DNA of 64,000 bases. Origin: Terebella lapidaria (lineage: Eukaryota > Annelida > Polychaeta > Terebellida > Terebellidae). Shown here in pieces: positions 1 through 11,002 of the stretch. Made by a program: the position numbers and the translations under genes. The notes beneath the pieces are model-generated. The model worked only from the letters and a program-made list of their open reading frames with translations, did not search any database and was not told the DNA's origin. The stretch covers positions 17,192,868 through 17,256,867 of the forward strand of contig OX424555.1 of assembly GCA_949152475.1 (NCBI GenBank), read 5' to 3'. How positions within the stretch are numbered: the first letter of the stretch is position 1; every line of letters begins with the position of its first letter.

Positions 1-229
1 CGGATGGACGGACGCAACGACCGATTGATTATACAAATATGGCTCAAAAATACTGGGTGAAAGAAAACGCACATTGTATATGGTAGATAGTTTCCTTTAA
101 TTACCCATGACCATAATCATATCATAACTAGAACAGAATTGAACACCATGACACTGATTCAACAGAATATTGTTTCCATTTAGTGAAGAACAATTCTTTG
201 AAGGCATATTTTAGATAGTGTGATATGTT
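1..229 (-). other. 3' untranslated flank of the NTF2-like remnant
   Basis: This stretch aligns by eye with 10800-11002 and 45350-45578, the DNA just downstream of the stop codons of the two complete paralogs. Shared stretches include the run before the stop and the CATTGTATATG block. It shows that the duplications carried the 3' ends with them. No gene is seen here. Confidence 0.5.
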
Positions 230-3200
230 TCACATGGGTCTTTCGTTGAACATCACCTGCGACACGTACCACGCACCGTCTACTTTCTTCCACAACGTGA
301 GGTCTCTGAAACCAGAGATATACTTGAAAATACACCCGTTTAATACATCTGGCAGTTTTAGATCCCAGGCCTGTAGGCTTCCGAAATCATAAAAATAGAT
401 ATCAGCAGGGAATATATTCTTTTCCTCGTAACTGAAATACCTGGTGTGTAAGACTCTTTGATATAACAACAAGGATTCTGATTATATTACATATACAGGG
501 TATAAGCCAGAAATAGACTTGGGGATGCCTCACACATTGAGGATTCCGTTTTAAGTGACGTCATTTCGCCAGATGTATGGTTGCCTAGGGAGACAACGCG
601 AAGCGATATTGATCCACGTGCTGGTTTATTTTGCGCGTGTGGAAGTCTGGTTTTGGGAAAAGCAAAAATTCCGATGGTATTCCCCGGGATTTGGAGTAGA
701 GAAAGGTTTTGCTGAATGTATGCTATGTCGGCAATTGCGATCTGAAAACGAGCTAAATTGACAGGGGTCCTGTTCAACGTCATTTTATGAAAAATTGGTA
801 CTATCGTGCTCTATAGTGACCTAGATTTTATTGAAGTACTATGATTATACTATCACACCCTGTCAACCGTTAAGCCCTAATTTTTTTTGGAAAGGTGAAA
901 CGCACATCCGAAGTTGCCCAATTTAACATTGATTTAAATGCAGCCAATAATTGGTCATTTCAACCCTACCGATAAGTACCGTATCGGTCCTAATAGTAGC
1001 ACGGCGAGCCATAGCAAGACCTAATGCAGCAGCGCGCGCAAAAATGAGGTCAAACTTGAGGTCAAATTTAAGAACATCACTGAATAATACACTCTTGGTC
1101 AAAATGGTTGTCACGTGTGTTTTAAATTTGCGAGACAGGTACAGATTCGATATTTTTTCCCCGGAATATCGTGTATGTGTTTGTTCATTATATATATGTA
1201 TATATGGTATTTCGTTTATGTAACTATGCAAAATTACGGAAGACCGTTAGTGCCAGGTGTGGAAATATATTTAAGTGGCGGCCGCCACATAATTATCTGG
1301 CGGCCGCCACTTAATTATCTGGCGGCCACCAGATAATTATGTGGCGGCCGCCAGATAAATATATTTTAACACCTTTCATTATCTGGCCTCTACGGGCTTC
1401 CGTAGAAAATGATGTTTCCAAAATGAATGGAAGATAGCTTACTTCGTGTTCGTTTGCGTGTACCCTCAAAATATATGATTTTGTCACCTAATGCACAATG
1501 AAACAAAATCGTCCATAATCTTTTTATAGCAAATCCAAACTTTCAGAGCAGGTACAATATGCGAATACACGCCAATGCCAAATGTTCAATATCGGGTATG
1601 CCAACCACGTGCTGCTATAATGTCCGCTAGGCGGCGTGGCATGCTCTCTACTAGGGTAGTTAGTCTCTGGACAGACATTCTGTCCCATTTCTCTGTCAAA
1701 GCATGGCCCGAATCGCAAGTTTACAGTTCAGACATTCTTGCGCCTCAGAGCACGACCCAACTCACCCCAAAGGTGTTCTATTGGGTTCGTATCCGGGCTG
1801 ACGGAGGGTTGGGCATGACCAGAACTTTGCGTTGTTGGAGGAATTATTGCGAAATGCGAGCTTTATGAGCTGATGCATTATCTTGCTGAAGTCTGAAATT
1901 GTTCTGGAACAACCCCTCGGGGAATGGCAGCAGTTGGTTCTGCAGGATGTCCCTGTACATGGCGCCAGTCACGTTCTGATCCAGGATGACTAAACGGCTG
2001 ATACCGCTTGCACAGAAGCCCCCCCCCCACCCCCTCCCCCCCCCCCCCACCCCCATATGTTAACCGAACATCCACCTGCTGCCACATTCAACTGGATATT
2101 TTCATCAAGTAGTTCCTCCCCAACATTTCTGAGGACTCGGAGTCGATCATCAACGGGGTAGAGCAGGAACCTGGATTCGTCGGTGAAAACAACGTGATTC
2201 CAGTGAACCACCGTCAAATTTTGGTACCTCTGTGACCATTGAAATATGTTGTCCCGATGTCTAGCAATCAGTCGTGGCTCCCTGACCATCCTCCTCGCGC
2301 GACACCTACTTTTCAACAACCGACGATTCACGGTCTGGCGAGAATCCGGTTCAGACGTCTTGCATGGTGATCGGCTGCGATCGACCTGGATGACATTGTG
2401 CGGTTCTGGCGGGCAATTGTAACTATTCTGCGGTCATTTTTTTCAGAGGTGATACAAGGCTGACTCGTAGATTTACCAGGACTCGCACTTCCGGTTGCTG
2501 TACGTCTCTGGAGACACTCTGTTGACAGTTTGTCTGGATACCCAGAGGCGTCCGACGATCTCTCCCTGGTGCAGGGTCAGTGTCCAAAGGTCAGAAACGC
2601 GAGCAGGATAAAAAAAAAATTAACATAAACGCAGGCCTTTTGTATATGGCATTTGACAGACCTCCTAATAGGCCTACTCCTTCATTAAACACATCAAATG
2701 TTTCGACATTTTTCTGAAATTTTGCTCAGGGACAGAACAATACCAGAAGAGTATAACGCCAAAAGTTAAGGATGTTAAAACCATTCCAAGGGTACAAAAA
2801 ACGGGTGCGAATTGTGAAAAATGCACATGTGACTAGTGATCCAGTGCATACTTATAGCCTTCAATCCTTTTTTTTTTATTCAAATAGCATAAATATGTAG
2901 ATTGGAACACTTCAAGATTGTATTAGAAAGATATGAAGTGAATTATAAGGTTACCAAAATCAAACATTTTGGGGGAAAAGAGGGGGGGGGGGGCGCTCTA
3001 CTATTAGGGCGCGTGCCACTATTAGGACCAATACGGTAATCGTTAATTGTTCTCTATACAAGTTATTACACAAAAAAGTAATGTTATCACCACAAAACAA
3101 TATTTTCTACGCAATCGCCAGAGAAACATATAGTTATTTATTGATCATTTCATTCAAAGACATAAAAAGGGATGTTTGGTGCACAATGTAAAAGACACGA

Positions 3201-3446
3201 AGGAAGCCCAGTGCTGTCCTAACACTACCTGTAGAATGCGCAGGGCTATCCCAACACTGACCTGTAGAGCCCAGGGCTGTATCAACACTGACCTGTAGAG
3301 CGCCCAAGGTTTACCGTCCTTGTCCAGCGAAGCCTGTGTACCCGCCGTACAAGCTGTAGTGTCGTTCAGCAACTCGAAATGTGTACACTCCTGCATTACC
3401 AGCTTCTTGAACCCGGGCATCGTCTTTTCCATGACTGCTTTCATTC
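230..3446 (-). CDS. NTF2/SnoaL-like gene remnant: exons 3 and 4 only
   Basis: Two exons match the last two exons of the complete paralogs further along. Exon 3 is 3293-3446 (154 bp, starts in phase 1, ends in phase 2) and reads GMKAVMEKTMPGFKKLV, then ...FELLNDTTACTAGTQASLDKDG. Exon 4 is 230-305 (76 bp) and reads LWKKVDGAWYVSQVMFN before ending ERPM and a TGA. The fold is NTF2-like: the LWKK-DG-WY-FN strand pair is the typical C-terminal sheet of SnoaL/ketosteroid-isomerase-like proteins. I found no exon 1 or exon 2 copy between 3447 and 11002. This is therefore either a truncated duplicate or an alternative 3' end used by the gene starting at 14672. A Tc1 relic and a foldback element lie in its intron. 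Substrate and role are unknown. Confidence 0.6.
306..1228. other. intronic DNA without recognised content
   Basis: This lies between exon 4 of the NTF2-like remnant and the first foldback element. Short open frames on both strands look like chance. I recognise no domain and no clear repeat. Confidence 0.3.
1234..1405. mobile_element. Foldback element 1 with a 22-bp palindrome array
   Basis: The ends are inverted copies around CTACGGAAG (TTACGGAAG from 1234, its complement ending 1405), followed by a shared GCCAG block and AAATATATTT. Inside are four 14-bp palindromes of the form GTGGCGGCCGCCAC starting at 1275, 1297, 1319 and 1341, exactly 22 bp apart, with AT-rich 8-bp spacers (ATAATTAT). 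The whole can fold into a long cruciform. It has no coding capacity, so it would be a non-autonomous inverted-repeat element. The same terminal motif and the same 22-bp architecture recur at 13677-14299 with a different palindrome. Confidence 0.7.
1570..2600 (-). pseudogene. Tc1/mariner-type transposase relic
   Basis: Read on the minus strand, the region gives in order a degenerate helix-turn-helix part (RQTVNRR near 2320), the catalytic block VHWNHVVFTDESRF (first Asp, about 2180-2220), FRLQQDNASAHKAR (second Asp, about 1860-1900) and a SPDTNPIEHLWGELGR-type end (catalytic Glu, about 1780-1810). These are the DD34E signatures of Tc1 elements. The reading frame is broken several times. A C-rich run at 2018-2056 replaces part of the catalytic core, so it cannot encode an active enzyme. 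Confidence 0.8.
2018..2056. repeat. poly-C tract
   Basis: A nearly pure C run with a few A and T interruptions inside the Tc1 relic. On the minus strand it translates as glycines and is not real coding sequence. Confidence 0.85.
2600..3292. other. intronic DNA, low-complexity runs
   Basis: No gene is seen. It holds a G run at about 2982-2994. From about 3128 the sequence resembles 50690-50760, so it belongs to the duplicated exon 3 flank. Three tandem copies of a splice-donor segment lie at its right end (see findings). Confidence 0.35.
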
Positions 3447-3764
3447 CTGTAAAAGTGAGGAATTTAGCTCTGCTAAAACCCGTGTTTGATGCATGAACCT
3501 TCGCAATCATTGATGTAAATCATAGAATAGACGTGGAATCAATACCCAGTATTAAGTATTCCGAGCAAACAAAACAGGGTCCGTTATCCAATCTCATAGT
3601 CCGGGGACAGAGAGTCATATCAGGCATACGAAGTGAGAGAAAACAAAAATGACAGGGAAACTCATGAACCCCCAAAAATGGCCATTAGGAGGTGAAATCA
3701 GGTGTTCCGGAAAGAGTGAGCATTTCCTGCCCCACTAGTGGCACCCGTCATGAATTCCCCAAAA

Positions 3765-4777
3765 TTAACATGAAAATAGATCTAGTTGCATGGCAGACAT
3801 GGATTTGGTGTATTTATCAACCAGATCATGATGACGTCCGTAGAATTTCTTAAACGCAGCTATAAGTCTTGGTATAACATATCCTTGTCGCAGCAGTTTA
3901 AAGACTAGCTGGGCACTTCGATAGACAAAGTCCTCATATTTGCAACTAGCTCTGGAATAGCGTATAAGTTGAGAAACAAACACAACATATGCCGGTGACA
4001 TAGGAATGTTGCTGCTTAGAAAAGGGAAATTGACTATGGAAAAATTGAAATCATCACGTTTGTCATATAATCTAGTTGACAGGTTAGAATCATTATCAAT
4101 CTCCAACCTCAGGTCTAGATAGTTGGAAAAATTAGCGGAGTCTGTAGTATCTTTAATTTCAAGTTCCTTAGGATATATGACATCCAAATAATCACCAAAC
4201 TTGGGATTATTTAGCGACAATACATCATCTATGTATCGGAAAGTGAAATTAAAATTACATGTTAGTTTCTTAGAACCTCCTCGTTGTAAATGTTGGATAA
4301 AATCTGATTCATATGAGTATAAAAACAGGTCTGCCAATAATGGTGCACAGTTTGTACCCATGGGAATACCAATAGTTTGTTGAAATATTCGACCACCAAT
4401 TCCACAAAAATATTATCAATAGGAATATTAACCATATTTACCACATCTATTTCAGTATATTTGTATGGGGCATCAGAGTCGCCTTTAACAAAATAAGCGG
4501 TATTATATTTAACTACAATATAGTGGTACCGACGTTGTCCCTTTTTAGAGAAAAATGAATTATTGATTAGTTTTTTAAGCTGAGACTTCAGTTCAGAATG
4601 AGGTAGAGTTGTGTACAAAGTGGAGAAATCAAATGTTTTGATAGACGTTACTTTTGAAAGTGTGTGAGCATGTAGATATTCCAATAAAGATTTGGAATTT
4701 TTTAATATCCATATTTGGTTTATACCACTTCTAGAATAGATGGTTTCAGAGTACTTTTGGAGTAATTTCCTCATCAT
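3765..4777 (-). pseudogene. Penelope-like element reverse transcriptase fragment
   Basis: The minus-strand reading contains FDFSTLYTTLPHSELK (about 4600-4650), GIPMGTNCAPLLADLFLYSY (about 4310-4370) and the catalytic FRYIDDVLS (about 4215-4240), followed by YDKRDDFNFSIVNFPFLSSN (about 4010-4070). This combination is characteristic of Penelope-like retroelement reverse transcriptases, which are widespread in marine invertebrates. The domain is split between two frames near 4360-4390, so the copy is inactive. No GIY-YIG endonuclease block was recognised downstream. A LINE origin is less likely because the motif order and spacing differ. Confidence 0.7.
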
Positions 4778-4909
4778 AAAATCAATGCATCATCATTGTG
4801 TTTGCGATTTACCACGATAACGCACGTACAAACAAGAGAAAGGTGGGAAAATATAACTTTGGATAGTATTGTTTTTAAAGAAACCGAGATATGGAACATA
4901 TGAGTAGAG

Positions 4910-7180
4910 GCAGACGTAACATTTCCAGTGTCTCATCGAAAAAAAATGGTGTCTTTTTGCAAGTTTCAAACTTAAAATCTGACCATGACTGATAAAATAC
5001 TACCTAACTTCAGGTATCAAGAAGTGAAAACATCATATGTTAATCGATTTATTAGGTCATACTGCTAGATACATTACAGATGTGTCAAATACCATAAATT
5101 TCCGTGACATGGTGTTTCGTGTCTTTTTAGTTACGTCTGTTTCATATCAATTCATGATAAAGCAATGAGCTTGAGATGTTCAGTTCTCCCTGCCACTCTG
5201 CAGAAATCTCAAACACCCATGGAAACAAACAAGATTTGGTGTGATTGAATTACGTTGAATATTCAAATATGTATATCAAGATATTGATGTTGTAAAGCAA
5301 CCGAATTTGTTACGTCTGTACATACAGACATAAGTATCAAAATATGAAGAAGAGAATTAGGGCATGTTTTGCAACCTTTACTGTGTTTTACGTCTTAGCG
5401 GGTTTTGTTTTGATTGGGCACTGGATCTCAACAGTGAATCGCGTGACAAGCACAAGGCAGGCGCCGAATTAAAAGCTACACGTCAGGCAAGCCACTGATC
5501 ATAGGTGGTTACGTCTGTCAGTTGGTATTAGTATGCGCCAAATTTTATGATTAAACAACATATATATTGAGTATAACACGAAAAAATTATGTTTATAGCT
5601 GAAAAAAATATTGTATACTGCCGGAACAGCACATTTACAGACCAGAAACATCCTTTTACAACCGAATTTTGTGCCCTAGACTGTGCTAGTCTGTGACCAC
5701 TGTATATGAACCGTATATCAGTAGCTACTAGCGGATAGTTTCCATGTTACGTCTGATTTGCGAATTTGTGAGTTTTCTTCACTATGCACGTGTACAACTC
5801 TATGTGAATATCAGGAGATACAGATCAATATTAGTACACTCTGTATGAACTGGTGTATCCTATCATTTCCATTGAATATGCTCCAATTCATATGGTCACC
5901 AAAGACGCAACAAGGACATAGACACCAAATGTGTACATCGTGTCCCTTTTACGTCTTCTCTTGATATGGTTGGTTGCTTCATAATTCGACACCGCTACAG
6001 ATCGTAGATAATCAATTTGGAGTTTGCTTATCATTCCAACATATATGAAACTACGTAACGCGGTATTTTGACTCTCAAATACATACGTAGATGATGTTTG
6101 TTAGTGATGTAACTAAGACACGGCTGGTTTGGGTCTTGTTACGCCTTGTCATAAATACGAAATATGCACTGATTCTCACACGAAAATTCACAGAGACTCG
6201 CAGGAAAAATGCGCTGCTTTTAGAGTTAACAAATTGCCACCGGTCTGTGCCACTCTCGACACATACTAATCAGTATTAATCACAAATAGAGGGAGGACGT
6301 AACAGAGATATGAAAGATCTCCCAGTACGTTCGTTTCTCTGATACGTCTGTGCGCAATTATAATCGTAACAACGTCACAACCAACATTTATTGTGGAGAA
6401 AATTTACTGATTACTTCAGCAATCTGGTATAGTTCCCCCAGTACTTTTTCTGTCTTGCTAAATATACAATATTAGCATTATAAAAGTATTTGTCAGACAG
6501 ATGTAACAGGGGCACCAGCTTTACACATACCTCCCAGCAAAGAAGCAATTGTGATTTTGTTATTCCATCCATGTTTTATTGAACATATTTACAGTTCTAT
6601 TATACTCATTATACTCCAGCGTCCTATTGCAAACTAAACTATTTTGAATCCAGACCTGGCTGAACAGACGTGACATGGACACGAACACGCCAGTTACATA
6701 TTTTGTGTCAGTATTATGTCTTTAGGATTTATTTGCCTTGCACTAAGACAAATCTAATACACTAGAATAATGTGAATAACAGAGCAAATCAAGGTGTATA
6801 TTCTGATTCGTTCATAACCTGCATCTAGCGAGAAGATGCAACATGGACTTTTTATCTTACAAATATCTTCGAGAATCACACCATTGAAAGTTCTGCAAGA
6901 TCCAAAACAAGTTTGATTGTGATCTAATTGTTCACACGAAATTGTTGTATTGTTTTATTTCTACACTTGTTGATCTTGAAAGGTTTGTGAGGGTTATGTG
7001 AAAGGAAGTAACACAGATCTGAGTTCGCGTCTCCGATACGTCTATACACAATCATTGTCGTCACAGTCTGCACTCCATTTGACAAAAACAAAGTAATCGC
7101 ACTAATTTATATGACAAATTTCATTCTGAGACATGCAAAACCAACAATTTGAGGGCATTTGTCAGGCAGATATAACAGAG
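4910..7180. repeat. degenerate array with a GTTACGTCTG box about every 200 bp
   Basis: The box GTTACGTCTG, or a one- or two-base variant on either strand, occurs near 4911, 5130, 5309, 5508, 5746, 5948, 6138, 6295, 6341, 6498, 6665, 7035 and 7166. Further relatives sit near 9172, 9353 and 9523. Spacing in the first half is 176-239 bp. The DNA between boxes is diverged, but two longer blocks (about 6295-6540 and 7005-7200) resemble each other. It looks like an old tandem repeat whose box has been kept or decayed more slowly. No gene is seen. Confidence 0.5.
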
Positions 7181-7194
7181 ACACTGGTTTCACA

Positions 7195-8850
7195 CTTACC
7201 AGGCAGCAAGAAAGCGTCCTCAGGCCTTTCCAGCAGCTGACCATCCTCATGAGATTCCAGGAATGACATTCCTTTCAGCAGCTGACAGTCCTCCAGCAGC
7301 TCTCTGTCTTCGGGAATTCCCAGCAGCTGGCCGTCTTGAGGAGTTCCTAGCAGCTGACCTTCGTCGGAAATTTTCGGCAGCTGACCATCTTCAGGAGTTT
7401 TCAGCAGCTGATGGTCTCCTGGAGATTCCAGAAGCCAGCTTTCCTTCAGCGGCTGACCATCCTCAGAGGTGTCGAGGAGCCAGCCGCCCTCCAGCAGTTG
7501 ACCATCTCCAGGAGTTTCCAGCAGCTGACCTTCCTCTAGCAGCTTACCTTTCCAGGAGCCATCTTTCATCCAGCAGCTGACGGTCCTCAGGAGTTTCCAA
7601 AAGCTGATCATCCTCCAGCATCTGACCGACTTCCAAGAGTTTCCAGGAGCCAGCCTTCCTTCAGGAGCTCATCGTCTTCAGGAGATTCGAAGAGTCATGC
7701 TTCCACAGCAGTTAATCGTCCTCAAGAGTCTACAACAGCTATGATGATGATGATGATGATGTTTATTCGGGAAATGCCAAAATTTAAAAAACAATATTCC
7801 AATATATACAACATTATATCCGTGAATACATAAAAGGCAAAACCCGGGGTGACTGCAAAGACAATTTGTCTGTAGCCGTGTGAACGGTGTAGCCACCCCT
7901 CCTACTGCATCGCCACAACATAATGAGTGTACCGAGCCTGCGAATATGAAATAACATATAAATATAATATAGTCATCATGTTGAGTACTGTAGAGACCTA
8001 TTCAACGACGGAGTGTATGAAATAATCTTATGGTTATACAAAATGAGTGTATTTAGACAAAAATAAAACTATAGATATAATAGATATAAAAAAGATATAA
8101 AACTGTGATATTCTTTTCAAAAAGACATTTTCTGATCGGGCTTTCTTCATTTCAGGATTTGTTGCCATATTTTGGGTCCCTGGCACAGGAGGCTTCGGTA
8201 CATAAGATCAGTATTGGCCTTTGGTGGTTTGGGGTCGCCGCTGTGCCTAGTTTCATACTCATGGTCATTTCCGAATGTTGGGAATACATTCAGTAGTGGG
8301 GAAGGCAAAGTCTTATTGTCAAAGTCATACATAAATTTCAGGACTTCGAAAGTGTACATATCCCTAATTTTGATTATGTTCAATTGTTTGTATAGATGAC
8401 CCGTGGAATCATTATACTTTGCGCCACTTATTTGTCTAATAGCCCTATTTTGGATAACTTCAAGTTTGTGAATATATTTCTTAAAAGTATTACACCACAA
8501 CCTTAATCCGTACAATGAATATTAGTGCACCAGGCTGTAATATAGAATTTTCAGATGACTCCTTGATAGCAAGTATTTGGATCTATTTATGGCGTAAACT
8601 CCAGCAGAAATTTTGCGACAACAATTTGCGATGTGTTGGTCCCAGTAAAGATGTTGGTCAATACTTAGTCCGAGAATTTTGGTACTTGCAACTTTTTCCA
8701 ATTTAACGGTTAATCTAATCTCCCTGCAGCACCTCTTCCTACAACACCTAATCATCTCCAGCGTTTTCCAGTAGCCAACCTTCCTCGAGCAGCTGGAAGT
8801 ACTACAGCTGATCCAGGAGCTCCCCAATGTGCTACAGACTCTCCCACACT
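7195..8850. repeat. 27-bp minisatellite, split by a LINE insertion
   Basis: From 7195 to about 7735 a unit close to CAGCAGCTGACCATCCTCAG plus a short tail repeats with a period of about 27 bp. It resumes at about 8740-8830. On the minus strand one long frame reads a nine-residue repeat (variants of LLETPEDGQ) and is followed by a good donor, GTAAGT, at about 7199. The frame changes between repeat units and I see no start or acceptor. I therefore call it a minisatellite with partial coding look, not a gene. Confidence 0.65.
7738..8738 (-). mobile_element. 5'-truncated LINE 3' end
   Basis: The minus strand encodes the C-terminal end of a non-LTR reverse transcriptase ORF. Recognisable blocks are KILGLSIDQHLYWDQHI (about 8640-8690), YGLRLWCNTFKKYIHKLEV (about 8455-8510) and the LPSPLLNVF tail (about 8280-8310). 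There is at least one stop inside the frame. The element ends in a (CAT)n tail at 7740-7765. An 8-bp repeat, CTACAACA, occurs at 7730-7737 and 8739-8746 and fits a target-site duplication. It sits inside the 27-bp minisatellite. Confidence 0.7.
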
Positions 8851-9740
8851 GATTGAACTTGACCAGCAAGGCATAATGTATCAAACTCACCTGAATGTAA
8901 TTTACTCATTAATCGATGTTGATGCAGTAATTGATGTTCTATTCAAGATACCTACACAGTCTAAGGAGCCGGGGGCCGTTGAATTTTGGTATTGGTGTTT
9001 GTGAAATCATAAAGAAAGGATTAATGTTTTTTATTAATTGATTGTTTGAATGCATTTAATTATTAAAAGATATGTTGAGACGATAAAATTTAATTTTGAA
9101 CATTTTCGTGCGGCTTTATTCAACCCAAAAATACGAAATACATAAATTGGCTGTGTCGACTTGGATCGCAAAGACGTAACAAATACCCCATTATTATGTT
9201 AGCCCTCTTTGCTTGCTTGGAAAATCGTGTACGCTCTTAAACTTTGTATATTATTTTCTTGGAGATTGTTCCGATATACTGACGCTGTTAAACAGGAAAA
9301 TCATGCAAAAACTACAGCCAAACCATGAATTATTAACACGATATGGTGTCTTGTTACGTATCACCTCTTTGAATGCCATTTAAAGCCAGTCATGAAAAGT
9401 AACAAGCCCAGTATTTTGTGGATGTGCATTAGCATGAATGGAGTTACCATATAATACAAAATGGGCAAATAATGAGTGTGAAGGGGTTCACAAAACGTGT
9501 CTGAAGACGCTGTGATGTCATTGTTACGTCACACGAGCACCACACTTAAGTGGCGAATTGAATACTCGCCCCTTCACCGAATGATTGATAAATAGCGTAT
9601 TATATAGCACTTTCATCCATAGCACCATATCGTATGCATCTTTCAGGCCAGTGGGTAAGTTTAAATTCGACTGAAATGAGTATTTTCCACATTTCGAGCG
9701 TAACTGATTTTGCATGACACGAAATTTTGCACCATTTAGC
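8850..9740. other. intergenic, no recognised gene
   Basis: AT-rich sequence with a few GTTACGT boxes of the upstream array. No coding domain or clear element boundary was recognised. Confidence 0.3.
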
Positions 9741-10605
9741 CTTCAAGGTCGTCTGAGGTCACGTTCAAGGTCTCCAAAAGATGTGCCATATATATATGAC
9801 TTCTTCTAAGCTTATAATACGATCCTAAATTCTATTTAAAACTCAGTGACCAATTTACACATTCCACGCCAGATATTTAGCACTCAAAGTCATCCGAGGT
9901 CAAGCTCAAGGTCATCATTAGTTCCACAAACAACTTCCCTATGCTCATAATACAAACATAAACTGCCTATCTACAAGCATTCGACTGTAGAAACAAATTT
10001 GGGCATTTTTTTTCACCCAAATATGGCTGTTTTGACCTTTCAAGGTCATCGAGGGTCAAACTGTAGGTCACCACAGCAATCGCCATGTATGACTTCCTAT
10101 TTGAAAGTGCCAATATCTAAGCTCTATCTTTGGGCGTTTTATGAGTGCAGTGGCAACTCCATATGAGGCAAAACAGGGTCAAAAACGAGCCAAGTTTTTT
10201 TTTTCAAAGGGTGAAGATTTATTTCGGTCTGGGAATGACCCTAAATGGAAAGTACGGGCTATTTAAGGGCAACCAAACTTATACACATCAAAGAGGTACA
10301 TAAGGGGAATCTTTTGAAGCAAAAATCTCAAAAATGTCTTAACATTTTTTGATAAAATGGCCGTAAAAGTCCAAAATTGGCTCTTCATCGAGAATGGCCG
10401 TTATTCTGATAAAAATGTGAAAATCAAAAAACTAAAAAAAACTTTTTTCCTGGGAATATTTTTAGGTATTTTTGTGCAACTTTTCAGAAAGATTCGAATG
10501 TAAACTTCAAAGATAAAAATGTGAATGGATGGAGGATGTCGGACGGACAAAGGCTGGACGCAACGCCATTCCAATTGGTTATCGGACCAAAGGTCCGGTA
10601 ACTTA
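9740..10605 (+). repeat. dispersed AGGTCA-rich repeat copy ending GGTCCGGTAAC
   Basis: This is one of about nine copies in the window of a dispersed element. The left part has diverged units with CAAGGTCA half-sites and phrases such as 'cctatatgctcataatac'. The middle has the AAAATGGCC-type block. The right part is a conserved end running GACGGACGCAACGCC...TTATCGGACC...GGTCCGGTAAC. The end at about 10596-10604 carries the same terminal motif as the inverted-repeat element at 30019-31557. Confidence 0.5.
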
Positions 10606-10779
10606 AAAAATCAACTCGAAATGGAGACTTCAGAGTACTCGGATCATTGAAGGTTACCACATTACCCCAGTAATATAGGTATGTAGTTAGTATTGAGAAT
10701 CATCTGGTAATACTATCTTGGTAAAATTCCGTTGAGTAACCAATTGAATCCTACAAGTTGTTTTCATGTATTTCTTTTT

Positions 10780-10799
10780 CTTTGGGGGGGGGGGGGGGG
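10780..10799. repeat. poly-G run
   Basis: An almost uninterrupted G run just before the conserved 3' flank of the NTF2-like gene. Confidence 0.8.
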
Positions 10800-11002
10800 C
10801 AATGATTGAAAGAATGTACAAATATGATGCAAAATACTGTGTCAAAAACGCACCATGTGTATGAAATATATTTTCCTTTATTAATCCATATTATCATTTC
10901 CACAAAACTGAATATTATGACACTATTTCCACTGTCAGAACATTGTTTCCATTTAGTAACGAATAAGTCTACGAAGGCGAATTATAGATATTATGTTATG
11001 TT

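Noticed and set aside
1844-2331. Glycine-rich protein on the minus strand
   Set aside because: The glycines come from a poly-C tract within a Tc1 transposase relic.
7162-7611. 149-codon minus-strand frame as a gene
   Set aside because: It is a minisatellite. The frame shifts between units, there is no acceptor or plausible start, and a LINE lies inside the array.
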